The notes under the pieces: generated by a model
The model's database searches: none
Told to the model about the DNA's origin: nothing
The model's input: the letters and a program-made list of their open reading frames with translations, nothing else
DNA from: Unio delphinus
Lineage: Eukaryota > Mollusca > Bivalvia > Unionida > Unionidae
NCBI GenBank assembly: GCA_029339505.1
Contig: JAQISU010000210.1
Location: 12,814,501-12,878,500, forward strand
Direction of reading: 5' to 3'
Length of the DNA stretch: 64,000 nt
Shown: positions 1 through 7,662 of the stretch, one piece after another
Layout of the letters: each line of letters begins with the position of its first letter
How positions within the stretch are numbered: position 1 is the first letter of the stretch
Made by a program: the position numbers and the translations under genes

Positions 1-461
1 CTTGTTTTAGTTTTGATTTTATAAAATATATCAGCCCAATGAGGGAAATCCTTACCAAACTTATGATATTCTGGTTTCAACATTTTTTTTCTGTTTTCAT
101 AAGTCGCAACAACAAGAGCAGGAATTTCTGTTGGATCAGTCTTATCAATTGCTGCTAACCCTTCCTCATTAAATCTCACGCGAAAATCATCTACTGTTCT
201 TTTTGATTTCATTTGTTTTGTTTGTTCAGTTTTCGCTAACAGGGGGAGAAAGGTCTTTCCTTGTTCAGAGATTGTTGACACTACCTCCTTCGCTGCTGTG
301 GTTACTGGTTGAAACAATTCTTCAGACCCCGCAGCAAAATCAGTTTGTAAACTCTGTCGTTGTTGCAGTTTATTCCTTACAGAGTCACGAATTGGTACAA
401 ATTTCTTAATTGCATCTAATCGTTCACGAGCCAATCGGGTTGTTAATGCTTCATTGACCAT
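1..461 (-). CDS. Element 1 structural-module gene of unknown function (N-terminal part, runs off the left edge)
   Basis: Reading leftwards from the ATG at 459-461, the frame is open to the window edge (153 codons). The product is hydrophilic and mostly helical by composition, starting with an Arg/Lys/Glu-rich stretch (LTTRLARERLDAIKKF) and carrying the stretch SKRTVDDFRVRFNEEGLAAI. The same stretch, slightly changed, occurs at 61110-61180 on the + strand, where it is followed by small capsid-type genes; that pairing supports it as a real gene and places it upstream of the structural module. Compared with the right copy it lacks about 30 residues in the middle. I do not recognise a domain. It may be a virion-associated or scaffold protein, by position only. 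Confidence 0.6.
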   Translation of the reverse strand, partial: MVNEALTTRLARERLDAIKKFVPIRDSVRNKLQQRQSLQTDFAAGSEELFQPVTTAAKEVVSTISEQGKTFLPLLAKTEQTKQMKSKRTVDDFRVRFNEEGLAAIDKTDPTEIPALVVATYENRKKMLKPEYHKFGKDFPHWADIFYKIKTKT

Positions 462-540
462 TATTTGAAATCAGAAACAAATTTTCAATTGTAAAACACT
501 TTTTCCCACTTTTTTGACATGTCAGATGATTTTTAACACA

Positions 541-931
541 GTCATGGAAGTGTTATTTCATCCTATCAATGATGAGGAAAGTGTGGAATTCTCTAATAAA
601 ATAATTAATACCACACTTTCCACATTCGATTTTCTGACATGTCGGATGATTTTTGATACCGTCATGGAAGTGTTTTAACAGCTCTATCAATGATGAGGAA
701 AGTATCAAAATTGTATATAAAATAAATAATACTGATAGTTTCCTCACTTTCTCATTGATCATATCGACTAAACCATCCATCGATTTTTTATTCAGTGCTT
801 GTGAAATATTTTTTATTCACTGATTTTGACACCACCGTGGAAGTGTTATTTGATTGTTTTAACAATTCTATCAGTGATGTTGAAAGTATCATAATTGTAT
901 ATAAAATAAATAATACTGATAGTTTCAACAT
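541..931. repeat. Three tandem diverged units, each with a long hairpin
   Basis: Units of about 110-190 bp each carry an upstream block reading TGGAAGTGTT (at 545, 665 and 839) and an inverted repeat. Hairpin 1 arms are 574-586/611-623, hairpin 2 arms 692-707/733-747, hairpin 3 arms 877-891/917-931. Loops are about 24-25 nt and AT-rich; units 2 and 3 share the loop stretch ATAAAATAAATAATAC. Arm sequences differ between units but change in pairs, so pairing is kept. They lie between two genes on the - strand, in the longest gap of the element. They could be terminator/processing structures, a replication origin or a packaging signal; the sequence does not decide. Confidence 0.75.
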
Positions 932-1059
932 TTCTTTTTTGATCAATCTGAACCGTCCATTAATTTTTATTGCTGTGAAATATTTTTTATTCAGTGTGTG
1001 TGAAATATTTTCACTGATTTTTGACATACCCCTTGAGGGTCAGCTAAAAAAATGATAAG

Positions 1060-1104
1060 GGTCGGGCAATCAATGGTTGGGCAATCAATGGTCGGCAATC
1101 AATT
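1060..1104. repeat. Short tandem repeat, unit about 15 bp
   Basis: Three imperfect copies of GGGCAATCAATGGTT just downstream (on the - strand) of the gene ending at 1099. Possibly a terminator-region repeat; nothing else seen. Confidence 0.6.
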
Positions 1105-1350
1105 TTCTTGAATTAATGCTCGTAGGTTTCTAATTTTAGAGTTGACTTCTTTTTTCAATTCGTATTCGTTACCTAATTCTTTTCGTATCCCCTCTACGAT
1201 AGTATACAACGGAACGAACACACTGATGTCACTGGAAAATGAAAGAGAGTATCTAATAGAATTCTGAATTCTTTTGATGAGTGCATATTTCTTTGGTAGC
1301 ATATATTTATTGTTGTTAACTCCGTATTCTATATCCTGAAAATCAGACAA
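1099..1350 (-). CDS. Hypothetical element protein, 83 aa
   Basis: Small charged protein with alternating Lys/Glu and a C-terminal stretch EVNSKIRNLRALIQEN that looks helical. I do not recognise it. Support for coding is modest: it lies on the same strand as the HNH and Cys-rich genes, in a compact element, and the frame is not a mirror of another gene. Its 3' end sits next to the short tandem repeat at 1060-1104. It could be a small regulatory or DNA-binding protein, but that is a guess from charge only. Confidence 0.35.
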   Translation of the reverse strand: MSDFQDIEYGVNNNKYMLPKKYALIKRIQNSIRYSLSFSSDISVFVPLYTIVEGIRKELGNEYELKKEVNSKIRNLRALIQEN

Positions 1351-1488
1351 TTTGATCAGGATTTAATCCATCTGATAGTTTGATATCCTGATTTTTCAAT
1401 TTTGCTTTTTCAACTATGATGCTATTCATGTTTTCAGAATTCATTATTCTATAAGAATGACATATCTCTAATTGAAAAATATCATGTA

Positions 1489-1980
1489 TTAGACATAACT
1501 AAATTGAATTTTTTGTCCGCTCTTTTTTGAAATCCCAGATCGATAAATCCCCTCTGCATCTTTTCGTACAGAAGATCGACAAATATTGAAATACTTGCCG
1601 GCTTCATATATCTATTGAAATATTTTTTCTTCATTCGTTATTGTATTCAAAGATTTTACTGGTTTAGCTTTTTTCGAGTTTTTCCCAGTCTTTCCTCGTT
1701 TGGTATTCTCACTCTGTGTGATAGCTTGCAAATTTGATAAAGAATTATTCTTTGGATTGGAATCCTTGTGATCAATAACAAGACCAGCTTTGATCAATCC
1801 ATTAAAACATTCAAATATGAAACGATGATTGTGATATTTCTTCTTTCCAGCGCTAAACATCAAATACCCTTGATTAGTCACAACACCGACCGGTTTCTTC
1901 AGTCTACAGTGTCTGACAGTACCATCACTGGATGCTTCATAATTTGTAATCAAGGGATGCTGTCTGAATTCTTGGTTCAT
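1489..1980 (-). pseudogene. HNH homing-endonuclease-like gene (NUMOD4-HNH-NUMOD1 type), one stop codon
   Basis: The first 122 codons (1980 to 1612) show a NUMOD4-like start (FRQHPLITNYEASSDGTVRH), then an HNH core with paired His at HNHRFIFECFNGL, the key IDHKDSNPKNNSLSNLQAIT segment and a SENTKRG turn. That order is typical of phage and homing HNH endonucleases that nick DNA. A stop at 1612-1614 interrupts the frame; past it the same frame is open to 1489 and reads like the NUMOD1/IENR helix-turn-helix DNA-binding tail (AGKYFNICRSSVRKDAEGIY). So the DNA-binding tail is split from the nuclease by one nonsense codon. In the element it could act in homing or in DNA processing. Family call is firm; function in this host is inferred. 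Confidence 0.75.
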
Positions 1981-1997
1981 TCGTATACATAATACTA

Positions 1998-2375
1998 TTA
2001 TTTGTCTAATTCATTGTTTGGTTCAATAATGAACCTTTCGATGTAGTCTTGAGGGGTTCTTATGATTTTGTCAAGGACGTTGTCAGGGTCAAGGACTTGG
2101 TCAGGGTCAAAATTTCTGATGGATTGCCCATTTTTTATTCTTTTATCATAATAACGCTTCAATTCCCTGTATCGCTTACCACCGCAATTCAGACATAATC
2201 GTGATTTTCCCCTGACCCCAACCCCACATCGAATACAAGGTAACGGACCAAGGCTTCCACGTCGAAAACTCTGCATATGATACCCACAGAACTCATTTCT
2301 GCATGATTTGTTACAATGGATTACTGATCCAATCATAAGCCATTTGCATTGGTTCATTATATATAAAACTTTCAT
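1998..2375 (-). CDS. Cys-rich zinc-binding protein, 125 aa (or 119 aa from the second ATG)
   Basis: The N-terminal half has spaced Cys/His (CNKSCRNEFCGYHMQSFRRG) followed by a second cluster PCIRCGVGVRGKSRLCLNCGG, enough ligands for two zinc sites; then a basic helix (KRYRELKRYYDKR) and an acidic tail rich in Asp/Pro repeats (DPDQVLDPDNVLDK). MNQ at 2357 is as good a start as the MKV at 2375. Only 24 bp separate it from the divergent repeat-protein gene at 2400. It looks like a small nucleic-acid-binding or regulatory protein of the element. I do not know a named family; similar Cys-rich small proteins are common in such elements. Confidence 0.6.
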   Translation of the reverse strand: MKVLYIMNQCKWLMIGSVIHCNKSCRNEFCGYHMQSFRRGSLGPLPCIRCGVGVRGKSRLCLNCGGKRYRELKRYYDKRIKNGQSIRNFDPDQVLDPDNVLDKIIRTPQDYIERFIIEPNNELDK

Positions 2376-2399
2376 TTAAATGCTTGTTTTAATTATAAC

Positions 2400-2801
2400 A
2401 TGATGGAGTTCAAGAGATTGACTTCGAAAAATGCTAAATTCAATGCTGATAAGGAGTTTAAGAGATTATTGAAAATTAACCCTAAATTTTATATCGATAA
2501 CCCCAAAAAACGTCCAATAGACGGAAACGTGAAAGAGTTTAAGAAAATTTTGAAAATCAATCTCGATAGACCCAAACTTCCAAAACGTCCTAGAGACGGA
2601 AACATGAAAGAGTTTAAGAGATTATTGAAAATCAATCCTAGATTTAATCGCGATAGACCCAAAAAACGTAACAAACGTCCAATAGACGGAAACATGAAAG
2701 AGTTTAAGAGATTATTGAAAATCAATCCTAGATTTAATCGCGATAGACCCAAAAAACGAAACATGAGATCACCAATGGAAAGATGCTCAATTCAATATTG
2801 A
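2400..2801 (+). CDS. Basic five-repeat protein, 133 aa
   Basis: About five tandem copies of a 25-32 residue unit around EFKRLLKINPRFNRDRPKKR followed by RPIDGNMK; the last two are nearly identical in DNA (2604-2690 and 2693-2779), so recent unit gain is likely. The product is strongly basic (Lys/Arg), with no Cys and no membrane segment. It ends 142 bp before the polymerase ATG, and the polymerase frame is itself open upstream from about 2790 without an ATG, containing a related stretch (CFNEFKRDGA). So this may be a separate basic DNA-binding protein or a repeated N-terminal extension of the polymerase gene cut off by a frame change near 2790. Coding is likely; function unknown. Confidence 0.5.
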   Translation: MMEFKRLTSKNAKFNADKEFKRLLKINPKFYIDNPKKRPIDGNVKEFKKILKINLDRPKLPKRPRDGNMKEFKRLLKINPRFNRDRPKKRNKRPIDGNMKEFKRLLKINPRFNRDRPKKRNMRSPMERCSIQY

Positions 2802-2943
2802 TATAGTTTCTAATACACCCAAGAATAAAATTCTTGATAAAGTCATAATTAGTAAAATCAGAGACTGTTTTAATGAATTCAAGCGTGATGGAGCATCACA
2901 CTGCTGGACAACATTTCGAATTCGTGGTGGTTTTGACGCTACC

Positions 2944-5900
2944 ATGAATGATAAAAAAGCAGCAGTCATAATTTCACGTCTTGGGAAAGAAAGAAATATT
3001 TTTCGAATAAAATTCATTAACGATGATGGTGGAAAATCGATTATTAAGGATAAATTTGAACCCATTCTCAGGAACAACAGAACTGTCACTGTGAATCAAG
3101 ATTCCCAACCAGGAATGTTGACTGGAATTGATAAACCCTACTACGAAAAATCTTATCCTGTAACAGTAGTTGTTTACGGGATATATCCGATCAATGAAAA
3201 ACCTGATATTTCAAAACTAGCACCCATGAAATATTCGACAAGGCTCAATTGTGTAGCAGAACGAATAATAGAACACTTCACAAATGCGTCCCGGGGAAAT
3301 AAACAAACTGATCTAAGACGAAAAAAAATAACCGAATGGGAGTTCACGGTAAAAGAGAATGGGGCAACAATTCAGGATATAATTAAATTAGAAACATCAT
3401 TGAGATTTCCAATATCGGTAAGGACAATCACCGGTGAAGTATTATACAAATCGAAATATAAATCAAAAGGAGCCCCAATTGGAATTATTGATCATAATGA
3501 ACATGCATGGTCATCTGCAGTAACAATATTCCCACGGTATAGAACCGTAAAATATCTGTTTGGAACCGAAGAGTTTTTTTCAGAGCAGAAATTATTTGAT
3601 GCTATTTACCATTTGAGTAAAAACGATCCTGTGTCAATGTGGCTATTTCATAGTACTTCAGACGATGAATGTAGATTTGATCAGTTTGTAAGGCCCAACG
3701 GAGAAGTATACCGTACTGAAGAACTGCATAATCAAATGAAACAACTAGCTAGTGAGTTTTCTGAGGACGGAGAAGACAACGATAAATTATTAGCAAACTG
3801 TTTCACAGTACCATCAATTGCAGCACATTTTGCTAGAAAGAAAAACGCGTGGAAACCAACACGAAATGAGTTCTTATCAGATGTCAAATTGTCCTGTCTT
3901 GAATACGGCCATGGAGGATTATGGAATACAAAATACACCGCTGATACCGTTATTTCAGTTGATATGATTGCGTGTTATCCAGGAAGTTTTCTTGGGTATG
4001 GAGAATGCGAGAAATATTTTAAACGATTTGGACACCCCACACACGAAATGACCTGTGCTGCTATTAATGGACCACTGCCTGATTTTGATTTAACAGGATT
4101 CGCTTGTGTAGTATCATTTGAAATGGCTGAAGGACTTCATCCGTGTAGTTATCTTTGGATTGGTAAACACATGTCTGAAAAACACTGGATGCCAATAGTG
4201 TTATTACGGTATATGCTTGATTGTAAGATGTTAAAATCATTAAATGTCAGTGAAGCAATTATATCCTATCGAGCACAGAAATCAGTGTGGTTACCCCAAC
4301 CTGATCTAGAAAAAATAATTAGCGAAGAGCGAAAACTGTTTCCTGATTTTAATGAACAACAAATCATGAATTGGTCCAAACAGTTATTTGAAATCAGAAA
4401 CAATGAAGCAAAAGATCTTGGACGAAGAATAATCGGTAAATTCACTCAAGGTGGCAAAGATGATAATACAAGATATTTTTCACGATTGATTATAGACAAT
4501 GCTGAATACTATTTTGTAATCACGGATTTAACGAGTAGGGGCCTATATGTCAATCGTAAGGACGCATTTATGTCCAATGGAACCAAATTGGGTACAATTG
4601 TTACTTACACTGATGGATACAATCCGCAGTACACACATTTGAGAGCTTCTATGCTCGGTTATGCTTCTATTAATCTGTTTTCGATGATCAATAAATTTCC
4701 TAACACCGCAGTTAGAGTTGCCACTGACTCATTTTACATAAACAGCAAAATGGTTGATTTTAAGGCTACTGGCAATGAGAAATGGGGGACATGGAGAATT
4801 AAGAAGGAAATGCTTCATGATTATATTCAATCAGCAGATGTTGCCATTGAAAATAATTACTTAGAAAGCAATCAGTGTTCAGAATTTTCTAGTGCACCAC
4901 CGATTTCTGATCCAATCTGTAGATATAAAACAGTTTATTTAAACGGTTATGGTGGGTCAGGAAAAACAACCCGAGCAATTGAGTTATTTCGTGGGAAAAA
5001 TCCAAACATGATTGTGCTAACACCGACTCACAGACTTGCAAGAGAAATGATACAGAGTGGGGTAAATGCCTGTACCTATCACAACTTTTTCCGATGGAAG
5101 GGAGATAAATGGACCCCTGAGCGTATGGGCGAGAAATTTATTCCTGAAATCATGATTTGGTATGAAATAGACACAGTGTCAGAAGATGTATTAAAAATAT
5201 TTCTTGAGTGGTTGTTATTGAAAACTACAAAAGTCGTCATGTTCGGTGATCACGGCCAACCACCACCATTTGTCGGTGCATCCCCACATGAATGGCTGAA
5301 GGGTTTTGTAGACTATTATGAAAAAATTGATACCGATCATAGATCACTTGATGAAAAATTAAAAGAATTTAAGAAATTAATTAGATTACAACCGGATAGA
5401 ATACAGTGTGAGATAGCCCGTGAAATAATTTTAGAAACTCCCATGAATGATTTCTGGGAAATGTGGAGAACAAACGATTTGATCATTGCAAGTAGAAAAA
5501 TAGTCAGGGATACACTTCAGATGAAGTTTTTTGAATTGCATAAACAAAAATTTGCAACACTTCCAGTGCCCCTCTGTTATAGGCCATCGGATACACGAAA
5601 ACAGAACATTGAAGTTGATATTCCAGGGCAAAGTGAAAAACAAATTCTCGTATTAAATGATATTGTGCTGGTTGATATCAATGTTGTTGAAGATGCATTG
5701 CGTGCTAATAAATCCCCATGCACGCTAGGATACGCAGCAACAATACATTCTTCGCAAGGGCTGACAATATCGGATACAATTGTTTGGATGGTAGATAATC
5801 GCATCGAATGGTCAAATTTAGTCTATCTTTCAGTATCCAGAGTACGAAAAATAAATCAACTTCGAAGAATTGTCTTCGATGATGAAATCATTGGTGATGA

Positions 5901-6003
5901 TAATGACACCACAATAGATGATATTATTGATAAAAAACTCTCCGGTTACAAACAACAAGACAAAAAAAAAAACAACGAGAATTTGATATTCATGCTGAAT
6001 TAA
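2944..6003 (+). CDS. DNA polymerase-like / SF1 helicase fusion protein, 1019 aa
   Basis: The longest intact frame in the window and the replication protein of element 1. N-terminal half: polymerase palm-like motifs, motif A around residue 340 (SVDMIACYPGSF, Asp340 and Tyr-Pro 345-346), a Lys/Gly motif at 494-502 (RRIIGKFTQGG) in the motif B position, and motif C near 592-598 (RVATDSFYI, Asp595). C-terminal half: SF1 helicase with Walker A at 668-676 (GYGGSGKTT), a GDHGQPPPF motif at 768-776, motif V-like AATIHSSQGLT near 931-941 and motif VI-like YLSVSRVR near 961-968. The palm is compatible with family B or with the transposon/virus polymerases (TV-Pol); I cannot tell which by eye. The frame is open upstream of 2944 but without ATG. 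An 11-A run at 5962-5972 precedes the stop, and coding sense seems to go on in another frame (next entry). Confidence 0.85.
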   Translation: MNDKKAAVIISRLGKERNIFRIKFINDDGGKSIIKDKFEPILRNNRTVTVNQDSQPGMLTGIDKPYYEKSYPVTVVVYGIYPINEKPDISKLAPMKYSTRLNCVAERIIEHFTNASRGNKQTDLRRKKITEWEFTVKENGATIQDIIKLETSLRFPISVRTITGEVLYKSKYKSKGAPIGIIDHNEHAWSSAVTIFPRYRTVKYLFGTEEFFSEQKLFDAIYHLSKNDPVSMWLFHSTSDDECRFDQFVRPNGEVYRTEELHNQMKQLASEFSEDGEDNDKLLANCFTVPSIAAHFARKKNAWKPTRNEFLSDVKLSCLEYGHGGLWNTKYTADTVISVDMIACYPGSFLGYGECEKYFKRFGHPTHEMTCAAINGPLPDFDLTGFACVVSFEMAEGLHPCSYLWIGKHMSEKHWMPIVLLRYMLDCKMLKSLNVSEAIISYRAQKSVWLPQPDLEKIISEERKLFPDFNEQQIMNWSKQLFEIRNNEAKDLGRRIIGKFTQGGKDDNTRYFSRLIIDNAEYYFVITDLTSRGLYVNRKDAFMSNGTKLGTIVTYTDGYNPQYTHLRASMLGYASINLFSMINKFPNTAVRVATDSFYINSKMVDFKATGNEKWGTWRIKKEMLHDYIQSADVAIENNYLESNQCSEFSSAPPISDPICRYKTVYLNGYGGSGKTTRAIELFRGKNPNMIVLTPTHRLAREMIQSGVNACTYHNFFRWKGDKWTPERMGEKFIPEIMIWYEIDTVSEDVLKIFLEWLLLKTTKVVMFGDHGQPPPFVGASPHEWLKGFVDYYEKIDTDHRSLDEKLKEFKKLIRLQPDRIQCEIAREIILETPMNDFWEMWRTNDLIIASRKIVRDTLQMKFFELHKQKFATLPVPLCYRPSDTRKQNIEVDIPGQSEKQILVLNDIVLVDINVVEDALRANKSPCTLGYAATIHSSQGLTISDTIVWMVDNRIEWSNLVYLSVSRVRKINQLRRIVFDDEIIGDDNDTTIDDIIDKKLSGYKQQDKKKNNENLIFMLN

Positions 6004-6188
6004 TAATCACTTTGAAGAAACAACAGAATAATCACTGCGCAAGTTGCAATTGTATAATGCGTTGGCAGTATTCGGATAAGGATTCTCGCCAATTCACCGT
6101 AGACAGAAAAAATAATAGTCTCGGTCATGTCAGAAACAATGTGATGTTGACTTGTCTTGAGTGCAATAGACGCAACGGTGCTAGTTAA
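5973..6188 (+). pseudogene. Out-of-frame treble-clef/HNH-like tail of the polymerase-helicase gene
   Basis: In a different frame from the polymerase-helicase, and starting at the 11-A run, there is an open stretch of about 70 codons ending at 6186-6188. It carries two Cys pairs (HCASCNC near the start and CLECNR near the end), a central FTVDRKNNSLGHVRNNV and no start codon. The spacing resembles treble-clef HNH/endonuclease VII-like domains that sit at the end of some mobile-element polymerases. Read simply, the natural C-terminus of the fusion protein lies here and the homopolymer has gained or lost a base. The alternative is a separate small gene without an ATG, which is less likely. Confidence 0.6.
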
Positions 6189-7129
6189 GCCCATGCGGTG
6201 GTAACTGAGTATCCTCAGGTATCACTTGTAATTGTTGTCTAGTAAAACCCCGTTGAGGGGCAGTTGAATCCAGTTTATATATTGGAGGTCTACCCGTAGA
6301 TCGTGTTATACTAGATATCTTATGTGCAGTAATACTCCAAATAGGATCAGTAGCCCTTTTTCTGAAACCTTCAAGCTCTCCTGGTTCATATAAATACCTC
6401 ACAGTGATATTACTACCAAGAATTGGTTCTTTGAAATCTTTTTGAATTTCCATTTTAGGTATCGACTTCTTTTTAATCGCGTTGATAGGTTTCATGTTGA
6501 TGGTTCTAGTAATCTCGTTATTCAGTGCGGTAACTACACCTGGTAATCGCTTAACCCATTCACGGGATCTTTTTTCTTGGATGAATTCTTTTGCGTATTG
6601 ATATCCAAATAGCCGTTCAGCAAGAGTCCGATTAAATCGTTCTACATATGCCTGATCACGATGTAGCGCAGTGTGCCCTCGTCTGATAGCGACATTGTGA
6701 TATTTCATTGTAGATAACACTGCACCCTGAAATTCCTTGCCCGGATCAACTTGTAACAGATTTGGCCAGTGCAGATGGCTCCTTCGATAAATCCTTTCAA
6801 ATGCAGAAGCCACTTCAGTGGCCGATTTTGTTTTTAACGGTTCTGCTTCTTTGTATCGACTTGCAATATCAACTACGGTTAATGCGTACTTGTAACCGTG
6901 GTCACGTGGCAAAAATAATAGATCAGCCTGATGAACTTCATTAGGAACAGTCACATCAAAATGAGAGAAATTAATTTGTTTAGGCGGTGGTAGATAAATT
7001 TGCCATAGTGCCTGTTTGGATAACCAATGAGCCGCAGTGGTTTTTTTTCACTTTTGCGGCGCTAGCGAGTTTACTGATTGCAGCGTTACCCTTCCAGTAT
7101 CCTCTTGGGGAATAATAAATAGATTCCAT
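6181..7129 (-). pseudogene. DDE (retroviral-type) integrase with one homopolymer frameshift
   Basis: The main frame (6954 to 6181, 257 codons) contains the rve core: first Asp in VHQADLLFLPRDHGYKYALT, second Asp in LLQVDPGKEF, and the Glu in AYVERFNRTLAER about 35 residues later, so the catalytic triad is complete. A C-terminal stretch with STGRPPIYKLD matches the small SH3/chromo-like end of Polinton-type integrases. The N-terminal part, from an ATG at 7127-7129 (MESIYYSPRGYWKG), is in another frame and meets the main frame at an 8-T run (7041-7048). Its stop overlaps the polymerase tail stop, so the two genes are convergent and share bases 6181-6188. It would insert element DNA into the genome. 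The frameshift may be real or an assembly indel. Confidence 0.85.
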
Positions 7130-7136
7130 GTTGTTA

Positions 7137-7508
7137 TTAATTACCAGCACCTAACATCAATTTGCTTTTCATTGCCGATTTTATCAAAAAGGAAGCCAAT
7201 TTTTCTTTAAAGGATTTACCAGGAATGGCATTCAACGCATGAATTAATTTCACATCTGCTAGATGCCTGTGTTGCAAATTGTTGCTTTTATAAGCAACAT
7301 CATGAAGGTGACAGGCCTTATCAATGGCGTTTATTGGTTCTTCACCGGGGTTGGGTTGATTTTGATTATTGAGTCTGATATCTAATCGTGTTCCGGGGCC
7401 ACAGTAGCTATATCCTGGAAGGTGTTTTTCTCCGGGGTATTTCCCCCATGGGGTTCCAGGGAGTTTTGCTAATTTGGCAGCGATATCACCTCCTCGTTTT
7501 TTTTTAAA
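7137..7508 (-). pseudogene. Virion-type phospholipase A2 domain, out of frame with its zinc-ribbon start
   Basis: Open frame of about 120 codons on the - strand with no ATG of its own. It shows the PLA2 calcium loop (YCGPGT, near 7389-7406) and the catalytic His-Asp pair (ACHLHDVAY, near 7290-7313), preceded by a Gly/Pro-rich segment and followed by a Lys-rich C-terminus. This short PLA2 form is the one found in parvovirus VP1 and in adintovirus/Polinton-like elements, where it helps particles leave endosomes. The frame meets that of the zinc-ribbon gene at a 9-T run (7497-7505), so the two are probably one protein split by an indel. It ends 8 bp before the integrase start, in the same direction. 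Confidence 0.8.
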
Positions 7509-7657
7509 GGTTCCTTGGGTTTAGAAACAAATCTAAATTTCTTTGTACTACATTGTACGCATTTACCAGAAAGCGCTGATCTGTTATTTTTTGTTGTAAT
7601 CGTCGTCAAGTCATCTGTGCCAGTACGCGCCTTACACTTCACACAATATAGATCCAT
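7469..7657 (-). CDS. Zinc-ribbon protein, N-terminal part of the PLA2 gene, 62 aa
   Basis: Starts MDLYCVKCKARTG and has a second Cys pair in SGKCVQCSTKKFRF, giving a CxxC...CxxC zinc ribbon of the small YCVKC type often seen in viral and mobile-element proteins. The tail is Lys-rich and then leaves its reading sense at the 9-T run 7497-7505, after which the PLA2 frame takes over. Its ATG (7655-7657) lies 5 bp from the divergent ATG of the packaging ATPase. The native product is likely zinc ribbon plus PLA2 in one chain. Confidence 0.75.
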   Translation of the reverse strand: MDLYCVKCKARTGTDDLTTITTKNNRSALSGKCVQCSTKKFRFVSKPKEPLKKNEEVISLPN

Positions 7658-7662
7658 AATTT

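Noticed and set aside
553..1027. Two similar 75-79 aa frames on the - strand (with KLSVLFILYTI and SLIELLK blocks), which could be paralogous membrane mini-proteins
   Set aside because: They lie exactly over the hairpin units; their similarity is explained by the tandem repeat and by stem conservation, and the frames start and end at different points in each unit.
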